DNA of 64,000 bases from positions 248,001-312,000 of the forward strand of contig NZ_JALJXJ010000009.1 in the NCBI RefSeq assembly GCF_024170005.1, given 5' to 3'. The notes under the pieces were generated by a model. The model was not told where the DNA came from, did no database searches, and saw nothing but the letters and a program-made list of their open reading frames with translations. This document shows positions 38,421 to 47,165 of this stretch, in pieces. Within the stretch, counting starts at the first letter, position 1. Each line of letters opens with the position of its first letter. The stretch is from Azospirillum lipoferum (GTDB taxonomy: Bacteria; Pseudomonadota; Alphaproteobacteria; Azospirillales; Azospirillaceae). Both the position numbers and the translations under genes were made by a program.

Positions 38421-39785
38421 ATGCTGACGATTCCGATTTCCTGCGGCGATCCCGCCGCCCTGTTCCGCCCCTGGAGTGCCGAGCCCTGGGCGATGCTGCT
38501 CGACAGCGCGGCGGCCAATCCGCGGAACGGGCGCTACTCCTATATCGTTGCAGAACCGTTCCAAACTGTCGAAGCGATTGGCGGCCAGACGCTGGTCGAC
38601 GGCCGGGAGGTGGGCGGCAGCCCCTTCGACGCGCTGGAACAAGCGCTGGCGGCCCATTTGCTTCCATCTGCCGGCCCGGTTCCCTTCACCGGAGGGGCGG
38701 TCGGCTTCGTTGGTTACGAAGCCGGAACAGCTTTGGAGGGGCTACGCTCCCGCCATGGCAATTCGGGCGGCCAGCCGGACTTCGCCTTCGGCCTCTACGA
38801 TGTCGTCGCCGCCTTCGACCGGCAGGAGAGCCGGGCCTGGGTCATCGCCGCCCGGCCGGAGGCGGAGGACCGCGCCCGCCGCATGGCGGCGCGGCTGTCC
38901 GTTCCGCCTCCGGAACAATCGGCAGGGCCGGCACCGCTGCGCTGGCGGTCGGAACTGTCGCGTCCCGACTATCTCGACCGGGTCGGACGGGTCTTGGAGT
39001 ATATCCGGGCCGGCGACATCTATCAGGCCAACTTCACCCAGCGCTTCCTCGCCGATACCGGTGGGGTCATCGACGCCTACGCGCTGTATGAACGCCTGCG
39101 CCGTCTCAGCCCGGCCCCCTTCGCCGCCTTCCTGAATTGCGGTCCGAAGCTGCGTCTGGCCGGGGCGTCGCCGGAGCGCTTCATTCGTCTCGGCGCCGAC
39201 CGCACTATCGAGACGCGGCCGATCAAGGGCACCCGCCCGCGTCACGCCGATCCGGCGGCAGATGCGCGGGCGGCGGCGGACCTGTCCGCCAGCATCAAGG
39301 ACCGGGCGGAAAACCTGATGATCACCGACCTGCTGCGCAACGATCTGGCGCGGGTGTCGGAGATCGGCAGCGTCAGGGTGCCGGTGCTGTTCGGGCTGGA
39401 GAGCTTCGCCACCGTTCATCACCTCGTCTCGGTCGTCACCGCGCGTCTGCTGCCGGGGCTGGGGCCGGTCGATCTGCTGCGCGCCGCCTGCCCCGGCGGG
39501 TCGATCACCGGGGCCCCGAAGATCCGCGCCATGCAGATCATCGACGAGCTGGAGGTGGCGCGCCGCGGCGCCTATTGCGGGTCGGTCGCCTGGATCGGTT
39601 TCGACGGCGCCATGGACAGCAACATCGTCATCCGCACCCTGTCGGTGACGCCGGACACGGTGGTCGCCCAGGCCGGCGGCGGCATCGTTGCCGATTCCGA
39701 TCCGGCAGACGAGCATGAGGAAATGCTGGTCAAGGCCCGCGCCCAGCTGCGCGCGGCCGGAGAACTGGTGGGGGAAATGGAATGA
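38421..39785 (+). CDS. pabB: Aminodeoxychorismate synthase component I
   Basis: The 454-residue enzyme converts chorismate and ammonia to 4-amino-4-deoxychorismate for folate. PIKGTRPR holds Lys269, the residue that distinguishes PabB from anthranilate synthase (PIAGTR). The chorismate-binding core also shows GDIYQANFTQRF, LRNDLARV, CPGGSITGAPKIRAM and GAYCGSVAWIGFDG. No glutamine amidotransferase domain is fused, so PabA must come from elsewhere. The stop overlaps the pabC start (ATGA). Confidence 0.93.
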   Translation: MLTIPISCGDPAALFRPWSAEPWAMLLDSAAANPRNGRYSYIVAEPFQTVEAIGGQTLVDGREVGGSPFDALEQALAAHLLPSAGPVPFTGGAVGFVGYEAGTALEGLRSRHGNSGGQPDFAFGLYDVVAAFDRQESRAWVIAARPEAEDRARRMAARLSVPPPEQSAGPAPLRWRSELSRPDYLDRVGRVLEYIRAGDIYQANFTQRFLADTGGVIDAYALYERLRRLSPAPFAAFLNCGPKLRLAGASPERFIRLGADRTIETRPIKGTRPRHADPAADARAAADLSASIKDRAENLMITDLLRNDLARVSEIGSVRVPVLFGLESFATVHHLVSVVTARLLPGLGPVDLLRAACPGGSITGAPKIRAMQIIDELEVARRGAYCGSVAWIGFDGAMDSNIVIRTLSVTPDTVVAQAGGGIVADSDPADEHEEMLVKARAQLRAAGELVGEME

Positions 39786-40588
39786 CGATCTGGCTGAACG
39801 GGCGGCTGTTGCCGGCGGCTGAGGCACGGATCGACCCGGCCGACCGCGGCTTCACCCTCGGCGACGGGCTGTTCGAAACGATCCGCATCAAGGATGGCAA
39901 GCTGCGCCACCTGCCGCGCCATCTCGACCGGCTGGCCGCTGGGGTTGAACTGTTGCACCTGCCGCTGCCCCACGGCGCCGCGGAACTGGCCGGGGCGATG
40001 GCGGCACTGATCGAGGCGACCGGCGTTACCGACGGCGTCCTGCGCCTGACCCTGTCGCGCGGAACCGGCGCCCGCGGGGTGCTGCCGCCGGCCGATGCCA
40101 AGCCGACCCTGCTGATGACCGCCGCCCCCGCCGCCCACATGACCGCGCCGGTCGCCGCCATCATCGCCCGCTGCACCCGCCGCAACGAGCATTCGCCGCT
40201 GTCGCGCCTGAAGTCGCTGAACTACCTTGATTCCATCCTGGCCCGGCAGGAGGCGGCGGAGCGCGGCGCCGACGAGGCGCTGCTGCTGAATGCCGCCGGC
40301 CGGCTGGCGGAATCGAGCGTCGCCAACCTGTTCCTGTCGATTGGCGGCCGCCTGCTGACTCCGCCGCTGGCCGACGGCGCCCTTCCCGGCATCCGCCGCG
40401 CCCTGATCCTGGAGCGCCATGGCGCCGAGGAGGCGCCGCTCACCCCCGACGACCTCGCCCGCGCCGACGAGGCTATCCTGACCAACAGCCTGGGCCTGCG
40501 CTCGCTGGTGGCGGTGGACGGCCACCCGGTCGGCGCCGGCTCCCCCGGTCCGGTTCTGGCCCGCCTGCTGGCCGACCTTGACCTGTAA
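39782..40588 (+). CDS. pabC: Aminodeoxychorismate lyase (class IV aminotransferase fold)
   Basis: 268 residues, coupled to pabB by a four-base overlap. GDGLFETIRIKDG and the PLP lysine Lys144 in RLKSLNYLDSILARQEA are class IV hallmarks. ADEALLLNAAGRLAESSVANLF and the TNSLGLRSLVAV end fit 4-amino-4-deoxychorismate lyase, which releases pyruvate to give p-aminobenzoate. A D-amino acid or branched-chain aminotransferase role is possible for this fold, but the pabB partner makes PabC the best reading. Confidence 0.9.
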   Translation: MTIWLNGRLLPAAEARIDPADRGFTLGDGLFETIRIKDGKLRHLPRHLDRLAAGVELLHLPLPHGAAELAGAMAALIEATGVTDGVLRLTLSRGTGARGVLPPADAKPTLLMTAAPAAHMTAPVAAIIARCTRRNEHSPLSRLKSLNYLDSILARQEAAERGADEALLLNAAGRLAESSVANLFLSIGGRLLTPPLADGALPGIRRALILERHGAEEAPLTPDDLARADEAILTNSLGLRSLVAVDGHPVGAGSPGPVLARLLADLDL

Positions 40589-40609
40589 TCCGCCATTCAA
40601 GGGATCGAG

Positions 40610-41068
40610 ATGATCGACACCGTGACCTTCCCCGAACTGACCGTCATCGGCTGCATGGTGGAAGCGAGCCGCGAGGACTTGCCCGCTGCGGTCGCCGCGG
40701 CGTGGGAGCGCGTGTTCGCCGCCGATGTCGGAACCGCCGCCTTCGCCGCGGTGTCGCTGCCGGAGGAGAATGGGCAGGAGCGCCGGCTGGTCGGCTTCAT
40801 GGCGGCCAGGGCCAGCGAGATCCCGGACGGCATGGTCCGCGTCGATCTGGACGCCGGCCGCTATCTGCGCACCGCGCAGGACGGCCCGCAGGCGGCGATC
40901 GCCGACGGCTTCGCCCGGCTCCACGCCCATGCCGCGGCGAACGGGATGAAGCTGTCGGGCATCGCGCTGGATTTCGGCTACCGGCCGAGGCAGCCGCATC
41001 CGGGACAGGCAGGCGGGCGCCACGAACTGCATCTGGCGCTGGCCCCGCAACTGCCGGCTCTCGGCTGA
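40610..41068 (+). CDS. GyrI-like effector-binding domain protein (putative)
   Basis: 152 residues, 21 bp after pabC on the same strand. The pattern FPELTVIGCMVEASREDLPAAVAAAWERVF, then GRYLRTAQDGP, resembles the GyrI-like/AraC effector-binding (SHMT/SBP) fold that binds small molecules. There is no DNA-binding domain. It is probably the last gene of the pab operon and is convergent with the caspase gene 15 bp away. Function unknown. Confidence 0.55.
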   Translation: MIDTVTFPELTVIGCMVEASREDLPAAVAAAWERVFAADVGTAAFAAVSLPEENGQERRLVGFMAARASEIPDGMVRVDLDAGRYLRTAQDGPQAAIADGFARLHAHAAANGMKLSGIALDFGYRPRQPHPGQAGGRHELHLALAPQLPALG

Positions 41069-41083
41069 CGCCTTAGAGGCAGG

Positions 41084-42700
41084 TCACCGCGCCGTGCTGT
41101 AGACTCCGTGGATGCCGAACTCCACTGGCTGCCCGGCCAGATGCCGGTTCAGCAGGCTGGCGACCTCCGCGGCGGCCGGCTTGCCATCGAGCGCCGCGAG
41201 GTCCCGTTGCAGCGCCGCCATCGGCTTGGGCGAAGCGATGGCGATGAAATGGTCGGCGCCGAAGGGCGGCTCCACCGTCAGCGCCAGCCGGTAGGGGCCG
41301 CCGCGCGGGATCTGCGGCGGGTCCTTGCGGTCCGCCAGCGGATAGAGATAGTTGACCGTGCCGTCGGCGGCGAGGTTGATCAGGGTGAAATAGGTGCCGC
41401 TGTTGCCGCCGATGTCGAGCGAGACCGTCTCCCCCTTGTGGTAATCGCGGTCGCCCGGCTCCACCGCCAGGGAGAGCGAGCGATCCTGCGCCGCCGCCTT
41501 CACCCGCCCCACCAGCGACCATTTGTCGATCACCCCCTGCACCCTTTGCCGGGTTTCCGGGGCCGACGGATCGCCGGGAATGCTGGCCAGCACGTCGCCG
41601 GTGGAACTGATCACCTCGCCGGTGGCGCTGTCCCAGACCAGGGCGGCGTCCTCCTTCCCGGCCATCTCGACGCCGGTGAAACCCGCCGCCAGCTTCTTGA
41701 CCGCCGCCGGCTTGCCCAGGATGCGCAGCGGGATCGGGCCGGCGGCCGGCAGCAGGGAGGGGGGCTTCGGCCGGCCGGCCACCGGGTCGATCAGCGGAAG
41801 CTCGCCGCGGCCGCGCGGCTGGACCTGCGGATGCTGCCGCCCTTCCAGCGCCATGCGGACGGCGCCGCGGATGTGGGCCTCCAGTTCCCCCTTGGTGACG
41901 ACGCCGTCGCCGTCGCGGTCGGCCTGCCCGCGCAGCGCATTGGCGAAGGCCCAGCTCAGCGCGCCGCGCGGCCTGCGGTCGATCATCACCTCCGGCGCCA
42001 GCTCGTGGTCGGCCACCGCGGCGAAGAAGGTGACGTTGGGCTGCTCCTCCGCCTCCGCCTGCAAGGCGGCGCGGGTGGGCGGGGGCAGGGCGTCGTCCTC
42101 GATATGGTCGACCGGCACGCCGTCGATGGTCGCCGCCCGCGTGCCCAGCATGCCGGCGCGGTCGTCGAAGGCGCGGGTCATCGTGCCGGAATGGCAGGAA
42201 TCGGAGACGAAGATCACCCGGCGGGGGGCCGCCTCCTTGAACAGGACGGCGATCTCGTCGTCGGTCAGGCGCTGGGCGGTGCCCGGTCCGCGCGGGGCGA
42301 AATCGGCCAGCACCAGGAACTCGTCCAGCCCGTCGGCCTCGCTGCCGCGGACGCGTTCCGGCTGCTGCGCGCCATGGCCGGCAAAGGTCATGATCAGTGT
42401 CGAGTCGGGCGGCGTGTCGGCGATCAGCTGCCGCCACGCCGCGATGATCCGGCTGCGCTCCGCCTCGCCGTCGATGAACAGGCGCAGTTTCCGCACGCCC
42501 AGACCCTTCAGGGAATCGGCGATGTCGCGGGCGTCGTTGACCGCCCCCTGCAACGGATTGATTCGGCTGTAATTGTCGATGCCGATGACGAGAGCCGCGA
42601 TTTCCGCCCGCGCCGGGCTTGCGGCCAGCCCCATGCCGGCGGCGAAGCCAGCCACAATGATCGCCGCCGCTCGGCAGCGCTGCATTCCTACGAACATCAT
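41084..42700 (-). CDS. Exported caspase-like protease with EF-hand and DUF4384
   Basis: 538 residues from ATG 42700; the frame stays open to 42742. A Sec signal (hydrophobic region ending SPARAEIA) points to the periplasm. The peptidase C14 domain has catalytic His109 in FAGHGAQ and Cys169 in SDSCHSG. Residues 261-272 form a textbook EF-hand loop (DRDGDGVVTKGE) that could bind calcium. The C-terminal part (ETVSLDIGGNSGTYFTLINL, YLYPLADRKDPPQIP) matches the DUF4384 pattern. Bacterial metacaspase-like proteins cleave after Arg or Lys when calcium-activated. The next genes on the other strand encode a second caspase and another DUF4384 protein. Confidence 0.85.
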   Translation of the reverse strand: MMFVGMQRCRAAAIIVAGFAAGMGLAASPARAEIAALVIGIDNYSRINPLQGAVNDARDIADSLKGLGVRKLRLFIDGEAERSRIIAAWRQLIADTPPDSTLIMTFAGHGAQQPERVRGSEADGLDEFLVLADFAPRGPGTAQRLTDDEIAVLFKEAAPRRVIFVSDSCHSGTMTRAFDDRAGMLGTRAATIDGVPVDHIEDDALPPPTRAALQAEAEEQPNVTFFAAVADHELAPEVMIDRRPRGALSWAFANALRGQADRDGDGVVTKGELEAHIRGAVRMALEGRQHPQVQPRGRGELPLIDPVAGRPKPPSLLPAAGPIPLRILGKPAAVKKLAAGFTGVEMAGKEDAALVWDSATGEVISSTGDVLASIPGDPSAPETRQRVQGVIDKWSLVGRVKAAAQDRSLSLAVEPGDRDYHKGETVSLDIGGNSGTYFTLINLAADGTVNYLYPLADRKDPPQIPRGGPYRLALTVEPPFGADHFIAIASPKPMAALQRDLAALDGKPAAAEVASLLNRHLAGQPVEFGIHGVYSTAR

Positions 42701-42929
42701 AGTCCCCAAATATAACCTATGACAAAAGCCGGGTATACGCAAAGGTACATAAAAACCCGCGCGAATTCGTAGTAATGACCCCTTCCGTTACAGTTGTTGC
42801 TGTGGCAGCGTTGCAGCCGGTCCTGATTGGCGGGGAGCCTCATCCACTGTGGGGGTGGTGTGGACCGCCTGGAATTCTGGACTGAAACGAAAGCCATCTT
42901 AAACAGAAAAGTAAACGGGAATTCAGGTC

Positions 42930-43745
42930 ATGCGAAGCAACCGTGCCAAGCGCGCCAGGGCCAGCCTCCTCTCCGTCACCATCGTCGCCATGGCGCTCAG
43001 CGGCTGCGTGACCACGCAGCAGGACCGCATCGGCGCCAATGACGGGTCCGACGCCTGCTATCAGTACCGCGTCGCGCTCGACTCGACCGGCAACTACTAT
43101 GCCGAGGACATGCTGAAGGGCGCGGCCATTGGCGCTGGCGCTGGCGCGCTGACCGGTGCGCTGGCCGGCGGCAACCTGAAGAGCGCGCTGATCGGCGCCG
43201 CGGCCGGCGCCGCCGTGGGCACGCTCGGCGGTTACTGGAACTCCCGGATGCAGCAGGGCCGCGATCAGGCGATCCTCGGCGTGGCGAACGACCTCGACAC
43301 CGAGAACCAGAATCTCGACCGCACCCAGGTCGCGCTCGACCAGCTGGTGAACTGCCGCCGTGCCGAGATCGCGCGCGTCAAGGCCGACTATAAGGCCCAG
43401 CGCATCGGCAAGCCCGAGGCCGAGCAGCGCCTCGCCCTGATCCGCGGCCAGCTGGACAAGGATTACGCCATCGCCAGCGGCATCAACCAGAACATCGTCA
43501 AGCGCCGCGACGAGTATCTGATCGCTGCCGACAACATCGAACCGGGCGCCGCCGAGAGGATCCGCACCAAGAGCGTGGCCAAGGCGCAGACCAAGAAGAA
43601 GCCGGTCAAGCAGACCACCACCGCGTCTTCGTCGCAGGTGGTCCAGCGCACCAACACCGCCTTCGAGACGTCGGAGCGTATCAACGCCGCCACCAACAGC
43701 ATCCAGCAGATCGCCCAGAAGGAAGCGACCCTGGACGCGGTCTGA
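42930..43745 (+). CDS. Glycine-zipper lipoprotein
   Basis: 271 residues. LSGC at residue 22-25 is a lipobox after a basic N-terminus, so it should be an outer-membrane lipoprotein. AAIGAGAGALTGALAGG and ALIGAAAGAAVGTLGG form a glycine-zipper hairpin like those of SlyB/YMGG proteins. The C-terminal 150 residues are charged and helical and may form a coiled coil. Start 42930 follows CAGGTC weakly. It is divergent from the caspase/EF-hand gene and 40 bp upstream of the WD40-caspase gene, so it is probably part of that module. Confidence 0.8.
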   Translation: MRSNRAKRARASLLSVTIVAMALSGCVTTQQDRIGANDGSDACYQYRVALDSTGNYYAEDMLKGAAIGAGAGALTGALAGGNLKSALIGAAAGAAVGTLGGYWNSRMQQGRDQAILGVANDLDTENQNLDRTQVALDQLVNCRRAEIARVKADYKAQRIGKPEAEQRLALIRGQLDKDYAIASGINQNIVKRRDEYLIAADNIEPGAAERIRTKSVAKAQTKKKPVKQTTTASSSQVVQRTNTAFETSERINAATNSIQQIAQKEATLDAV

Positions 43746-43785
43746 GGTGCTGTCTGACCTGCGAGCGGACTTGTAAGCGGAACGG

Positions 43786-46700
43786 ATGATGGCCGGCAGT
43801 CTCTCTCCCCCGATCACGCGTCTTCGGTGCGGCCTCCGTGCCGGCACCTTGCTGCGGGCTTTCCTCGGCATCCTGCTGGGGTGGCTCGCGGCCGGCTCCG
43901 CGCTGGCCGGCGATGCGTCGACGGGTGCATTCCTGCGGATCGAGACTGGCGGCCACACCGCCCGGATCAACCGGCTGGCCACGGACGCGCAGGGCCGGCT
44001 GATCGCCACCGTGTCCAACGACAAGAGCCTGCGCCTGTGGAGCCGCGACGGCGAGCCGCTGGGCGTGCTGCGCGTGCCGATGGAGGCGGGGGACGAGGGG
44101 GCGCTCTATGCCGTCGCCCTGTCCGCCGACGGTTCGCTGGCGGTGGCGGCGGGGAACACCGGCGGAAGCTGGGGCGACGGCATCACGCTCTACCTGTTCG
44201 ACGTGAAGGCGCAGCGGCTGAAGGCCCGGCTTCCCGGCCAGCCGCAGGTGCTTAACGATCTGGCCTTCTCGCCCGACGGGCGGTTCGTCGCCGGGGCCTT
44301 CGGCGGCACCGCCGGGATCCGCGTGTGGGACAGCGCCGGCTTCAAGCTGGTCGCCGAGGATGCGGGCTACGAGGCGCGGGTCTCGGCGCTGGCCTTCGCC
44401 CCCGACGGGCGGCTCGCCACCGCCTCCTTCGACGGCAACATCCGTGTCTATGACCTCAACTTCAAGCAGAAGGCCAAGCGCAAGCCGGGCAACGGGATGC
44501 CCTATTCGGTGGCCTTCTCGCCCGACGGGTCGCTGCTGGCCGTTGGTTATGCCGACCAGACGCGGGTCGACGTGCTGGCCGCCGCCGACCTGAAGTCCCG
44601 CCAGTCGCCCAAGACCACCGGCATCACCGGCGGCAGCTTCGCCGCCGTCGCCTGGGACGGCACGACACTGGTCGCGGCCGGTACCGCCACCCAGGACGGC
44701 AAGCGCAACGTGGTGCGCCGCTGGGCCGATGCCGGGAAGGGTGCCTTCGCCGACGTCGCGGCGGCGCGTGATTCGGTGACCCATCTGCTGGCGCTGCCCG
44801 GCGGTGGGGTGGCCTTCGCCGCCGCCGATCCGGCATGGGGCGTGATCGACCGGACCGGCCGGCTGCAGTTCGCCCGCACCGGCGATGTGGCCGATTACCG
44901 CGACATCCATCTCGGCCGCTTCGGCCTGTCGGACGACGGGCTGGTTCTGGAATTCGGGATGGAGCAGGGCGGCCGGCGGCCGATGCGTTTCGACGTGCTG
45001 GCGCGCAGCCTGACCCCGGCGCCGGATGCAACGCCGGGCCTGAACCGCCCGACCGCCGAGGGGCCGGGGATCGGCGTCGCCGACTGGCGCAACAGCCGCA
45101 CGCCCAAGGTCAACGGCCAGCCGGTGAAGCTGGACAGCGGCGAGTGGGCGCGCAGCGTCACCGTGCTGGGAACGCAGCGCCGGGTGCTGCTGGGCGGGGA
45201 GTTCAGCCTGCGCCTGCTCGATTCCGCCGGGGCCGAGCTTGCCCGTGCCGAGGTGCCGGCCGCCGTCTGGGGCGTCGTCGCGACGGCCGACGGCCGGGTC
45301 GCCGTGGCGGCCCTGGGCGACGGCACGCTGCGCTGGTACGCGCTGTCCGGCGGCGCCCGCCCGCTGGAGGAGCTGGCGGCGCTTTTCCCGCACCGCGACG
45401 GCCGCCGCTGGGTGCTGTGGACGCCGGAAGCCTTTTTCGACCATTCCGAAAGCGGCGGCGAGACGCTGGTCGGCTTCCACCTGAACGATCCGAAGAAGAA
45501 AGGGCTTCAGTGGGTCGAGTTCAAGCAGGTCTACCGCGTGTTCGACGCCCCCGAACTGGTGCGCGCCAGGCTGCGCCAGACCGGGCAGGCGGAGATCGCG
45601 GCCCGCCTGTCCGCCATCGGTGATATCCGCCTGCTGACCCAGCGCCGTCCGCAGGTGACCCTGCTGGATTACTGCACCGTGCCCGCCGCCTCCCGCGGCC
45701 TTTTGCTCGGCACCGGTGCGAACGAGGGGGCGACTGCGACCCCGGCCCCAACCCCACCCCCACCCCCACCCCCGGCCCCGACCGCGGCGGCGGATGCCGA
45801 AACCTGCCATCCGCTGGACATGACGCCGGTCAGCCGCGCCTTCGCCCGTGCCAAGGAGCCGGCCGCGGCGGCACCGGCCCCGGCGAAGGCCTCGCCGCAG
45901 AACGGGGCTCAGAGCGGATTGCAGGCGGTGGAGGCGGACACCGTGACGGAGGAGCCGCGCCTGACCGTCACGCTGCCGGAGGGAATCGGTGCGGTCCGCC
46001 TGCGATACCGTCTGGCCGACACCGGCGGCGGCATCGGGACGGTCGACCTGTTCCGCAACGGCCGCAATGTCAGCGGCCAGGACAAGTCCCGTGCCTTCGC
46101 CCGCGCCAAGGATCCCGCCCCGCAACAGCCGGTGCCGCAGCCGGCGCCCCAGTCGTCGCAGCAGGGCGTGGCGGACGGACCCAAGGATCAGGCTGCCGGC
46201 GGCCCGGCACCGGAGGAGCGTGTCAGCACCGTCCGGCTGGATCCCGGCAGCAACCGTGTGCAGATCCGCGCCTACAACGGCTCCGACGCCATCTACGAGC
46301 GCTCGGCGCTGGTCGATTTCGTGCTGCCGAAGCCGGTTGCACCGGTGGACGACGGCAAGACCGGGCGGGAGGTTCCGGAGCGGCCGCGGCTGATCACCTT
46401 CGTCGTCGGCATCGACAAGTACCGGCCGGCCGGCACGCAGCTGCGCTTCGCCCGTGCCGATGCGACCTCCTTCGCCGACGCGCTGCGCGACCGCATCCCC
46501 GCTGCTTACGACCGCGAGCAGTCGCTGGCCTTGTCCAGGACGCTCTATGACGAGCAGGCGAGCCGCGACGCCATCGTCGCCGGGCTGGAGGCGCTGGCCG
46601 CCAACGCGCGGGAGCAGGACACCGTCGTGCTCTACCTCGCCGGCCATGGCGTGATCGTGCCGTCGCCGAAGGACCCGTCGGTCAAGCTGTACCATTTCAT

Positions 46701-47160
46701 CACCCAGGACGTGACCGCCGCCACGCCGGCGGCGATCGTCCGCGAGGGCCTGTCGGAGAAGGAGCTGAACCGGCTGGTCAGCGCCATTTCCGCCCGCAAC
46801 GTGCTGGTTCTGCTCGACACCTGCCATTCGGGCGCGGTGTCCGCCGGCACGGTGGACAAGCTGTACCAGGACATGGGGCAACGCTACCTGCTGGCCGCCT
46901 CCTCGGAGCAGGAGCAGGCGCTGGACAGCTATGACGGCCGCAACGGCATCTTCGCCCACGCGGTGCTGGAGGGGCTGAAGGGCAAGGCGCTGCTGCCGGG
47001 GGACGAGGCGGTCTACAACCTGACGCTCGGCCAGTACGTCAACCGCGCCGTGCCGCGTCTGGCGCGGGAGAAGCAGTGGCAGCAGTCCGCCATCTTCAAG
47101 ACCGGCGGCAACGAACTGAACCCCTTCCCGCTGGCCGCGCCGCAGGCGGCCAAGCCGTGA
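43786..47160 (+). CDS. Exported WD40-repeat protein with C-terminal caspase domain
   Basis: A 1,124-residue protein with a Sec signal (LLRAFLGILLGWLAAGSALAG). Residues 50-550 contain WD40-type blades (ATVSNDKSLRLWSRDG, AFSPDGRFVAGAFGGTAGIRVWD, AFSPDGSLLAVGYA). A Pro-rich stretch and two copies of an SRAFARAK-type linker lie at about 645-800. The peptidase C14 domain fills about 865-1100 with His954 (YLAGHGVI) and Cys1013 (LLDTCHSGAV). WD40-caspase fusions are often thought to sense and cleave proteins; here both halves appear exported. It forms an operon with the glycine-zipper lipoprotein and the DUF4384 gene, which almost overlaps its stop. Confidence 0.88.
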   Translation: MMAGSLSPPITRLRCGLRAGTLLRAFLGILLGWLAAGSALAGDASTGAFLRIETGGHTARINRLATDAQGRLIATVSNDKSLRLWSRDGEPLGVLRVPMEAGDEGALYAVALSADGSLAVAAGNTGGSWGDGITLYLFDVKAQRLKARLPGQPQVLNDLAFSPDGRFVAGAFGGTAGIRVWDSAGFKLVAEDAGYEARVSALAFAPDGRLATASFDGNIRVYDLNFKQKAKRKPGNGMPYSVAFSPDGSLLAVGYADQTRVDVLAAADLKSRQSPKTTGITGGSFAAVAWDGTTLVAAGTATQDGKRNVVRRWADAGKGAFADVAAARDSVTHLLALPGGGVAFAAADPAWGVIDRTGRLQFARTGDVADYRDIHLGRFGLSDDGLVLEFGMEQGGRRPMRFDVLARSLTPAPDATPGLNRPTAEGPGIGVADWRNSRTPKVNGQPVKLDSGEWARSVTVLGTQRRVLLGGEFSLRLLDSAGAELARAEVPAAVWGVVATADGRVAVAALGDGTLRWYALSGGARPLEELAALFPHRDGRRWVLWTPEAFFDHSESGGETLVGFHLNDPKKKGLQWVEFKQVYRVFDAPELVRARLRQTGQAEIAARLSAIGDIRLLTQRRPQVTLLDYCTVPAASRGLLLGTGANEGATATPAPTPPPPPPPAPTAAADAETCHPLDMTPVSRAFARAKEPAAAAPAPAKASPQNGAQSGLQAVEADTVTEEPRLTVTLPEGIGAVRLRYRLADTGGGIGTVDLFRNGRNVSGQDKSRAFARAKDPAPQQPVPQPAPQSSQQGVADGPKDQAAGGPAPEERVSTVRLDPGSNRVQIRAYNGSDAIYERSALVDFVLPKPVAPVDDGKTGREVPERPRLITFVVGIDKYRPAGTQLRFARADATSFADALRDRIPAAYDREQSLALSRTLYDEQASRDAIVAGLEALAANAREQDTVVLYLAGHGVIVPSPKDPSVKLYHFITQDVTAATPAAIVREGLSEKELNRLVSAISARNVLVLLDTCHSGAVSAGTVDKLYQDMGQRYLLAASSEQEQALDSYDGRNGIFAHAVLEGLKGKALLPGDEAVYNLTLGQYVNRAVPRLAREKQWQQSAIFKTGGNELNPFPLAAPQAAKP
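45739..45780 (+). repeat. CCCCCA-rich tract encoding a poly-proline linker
   Basis: A C-rich simple repeat of CCCCCA-type units encodes PTPPPPPPPAP within the WD40-caspase protein. Such tracts are slippage-prone and mark a flexible spacer between the WD40 propeller and the caspase end. Confidence 0.8.
45832..46119 (+). repeat. Duplicated SRAFARAK linker segment in the WD40-caspase gene
   Basis: SRAFARAKEPA at 45832-45864 (residues 683-693) recurs as SRAFARAKDPA at 46087-46119 (residues 768-778). Both copies run on into Pro/Ala/Gln-rich sequence of similar length, and the DNA is also nearly identical. The copies bracket about 55 residues of beta-rich sequence that continues after the second copy (LFRNGRNV ... 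STVRLDPGSNRVQIR). The second copy seems to be inserted into that domain. Confidence 0.75.
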
Positions 47161-47165
47161 CCCCG

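Noticed and set aside
43681..46959. 1,092-residue minus-strand open frame antisense to the WD40-caspase gene
   Set aside because: Repetitive composition and no domain, while the plus strand has WD40 and caspase motifs.
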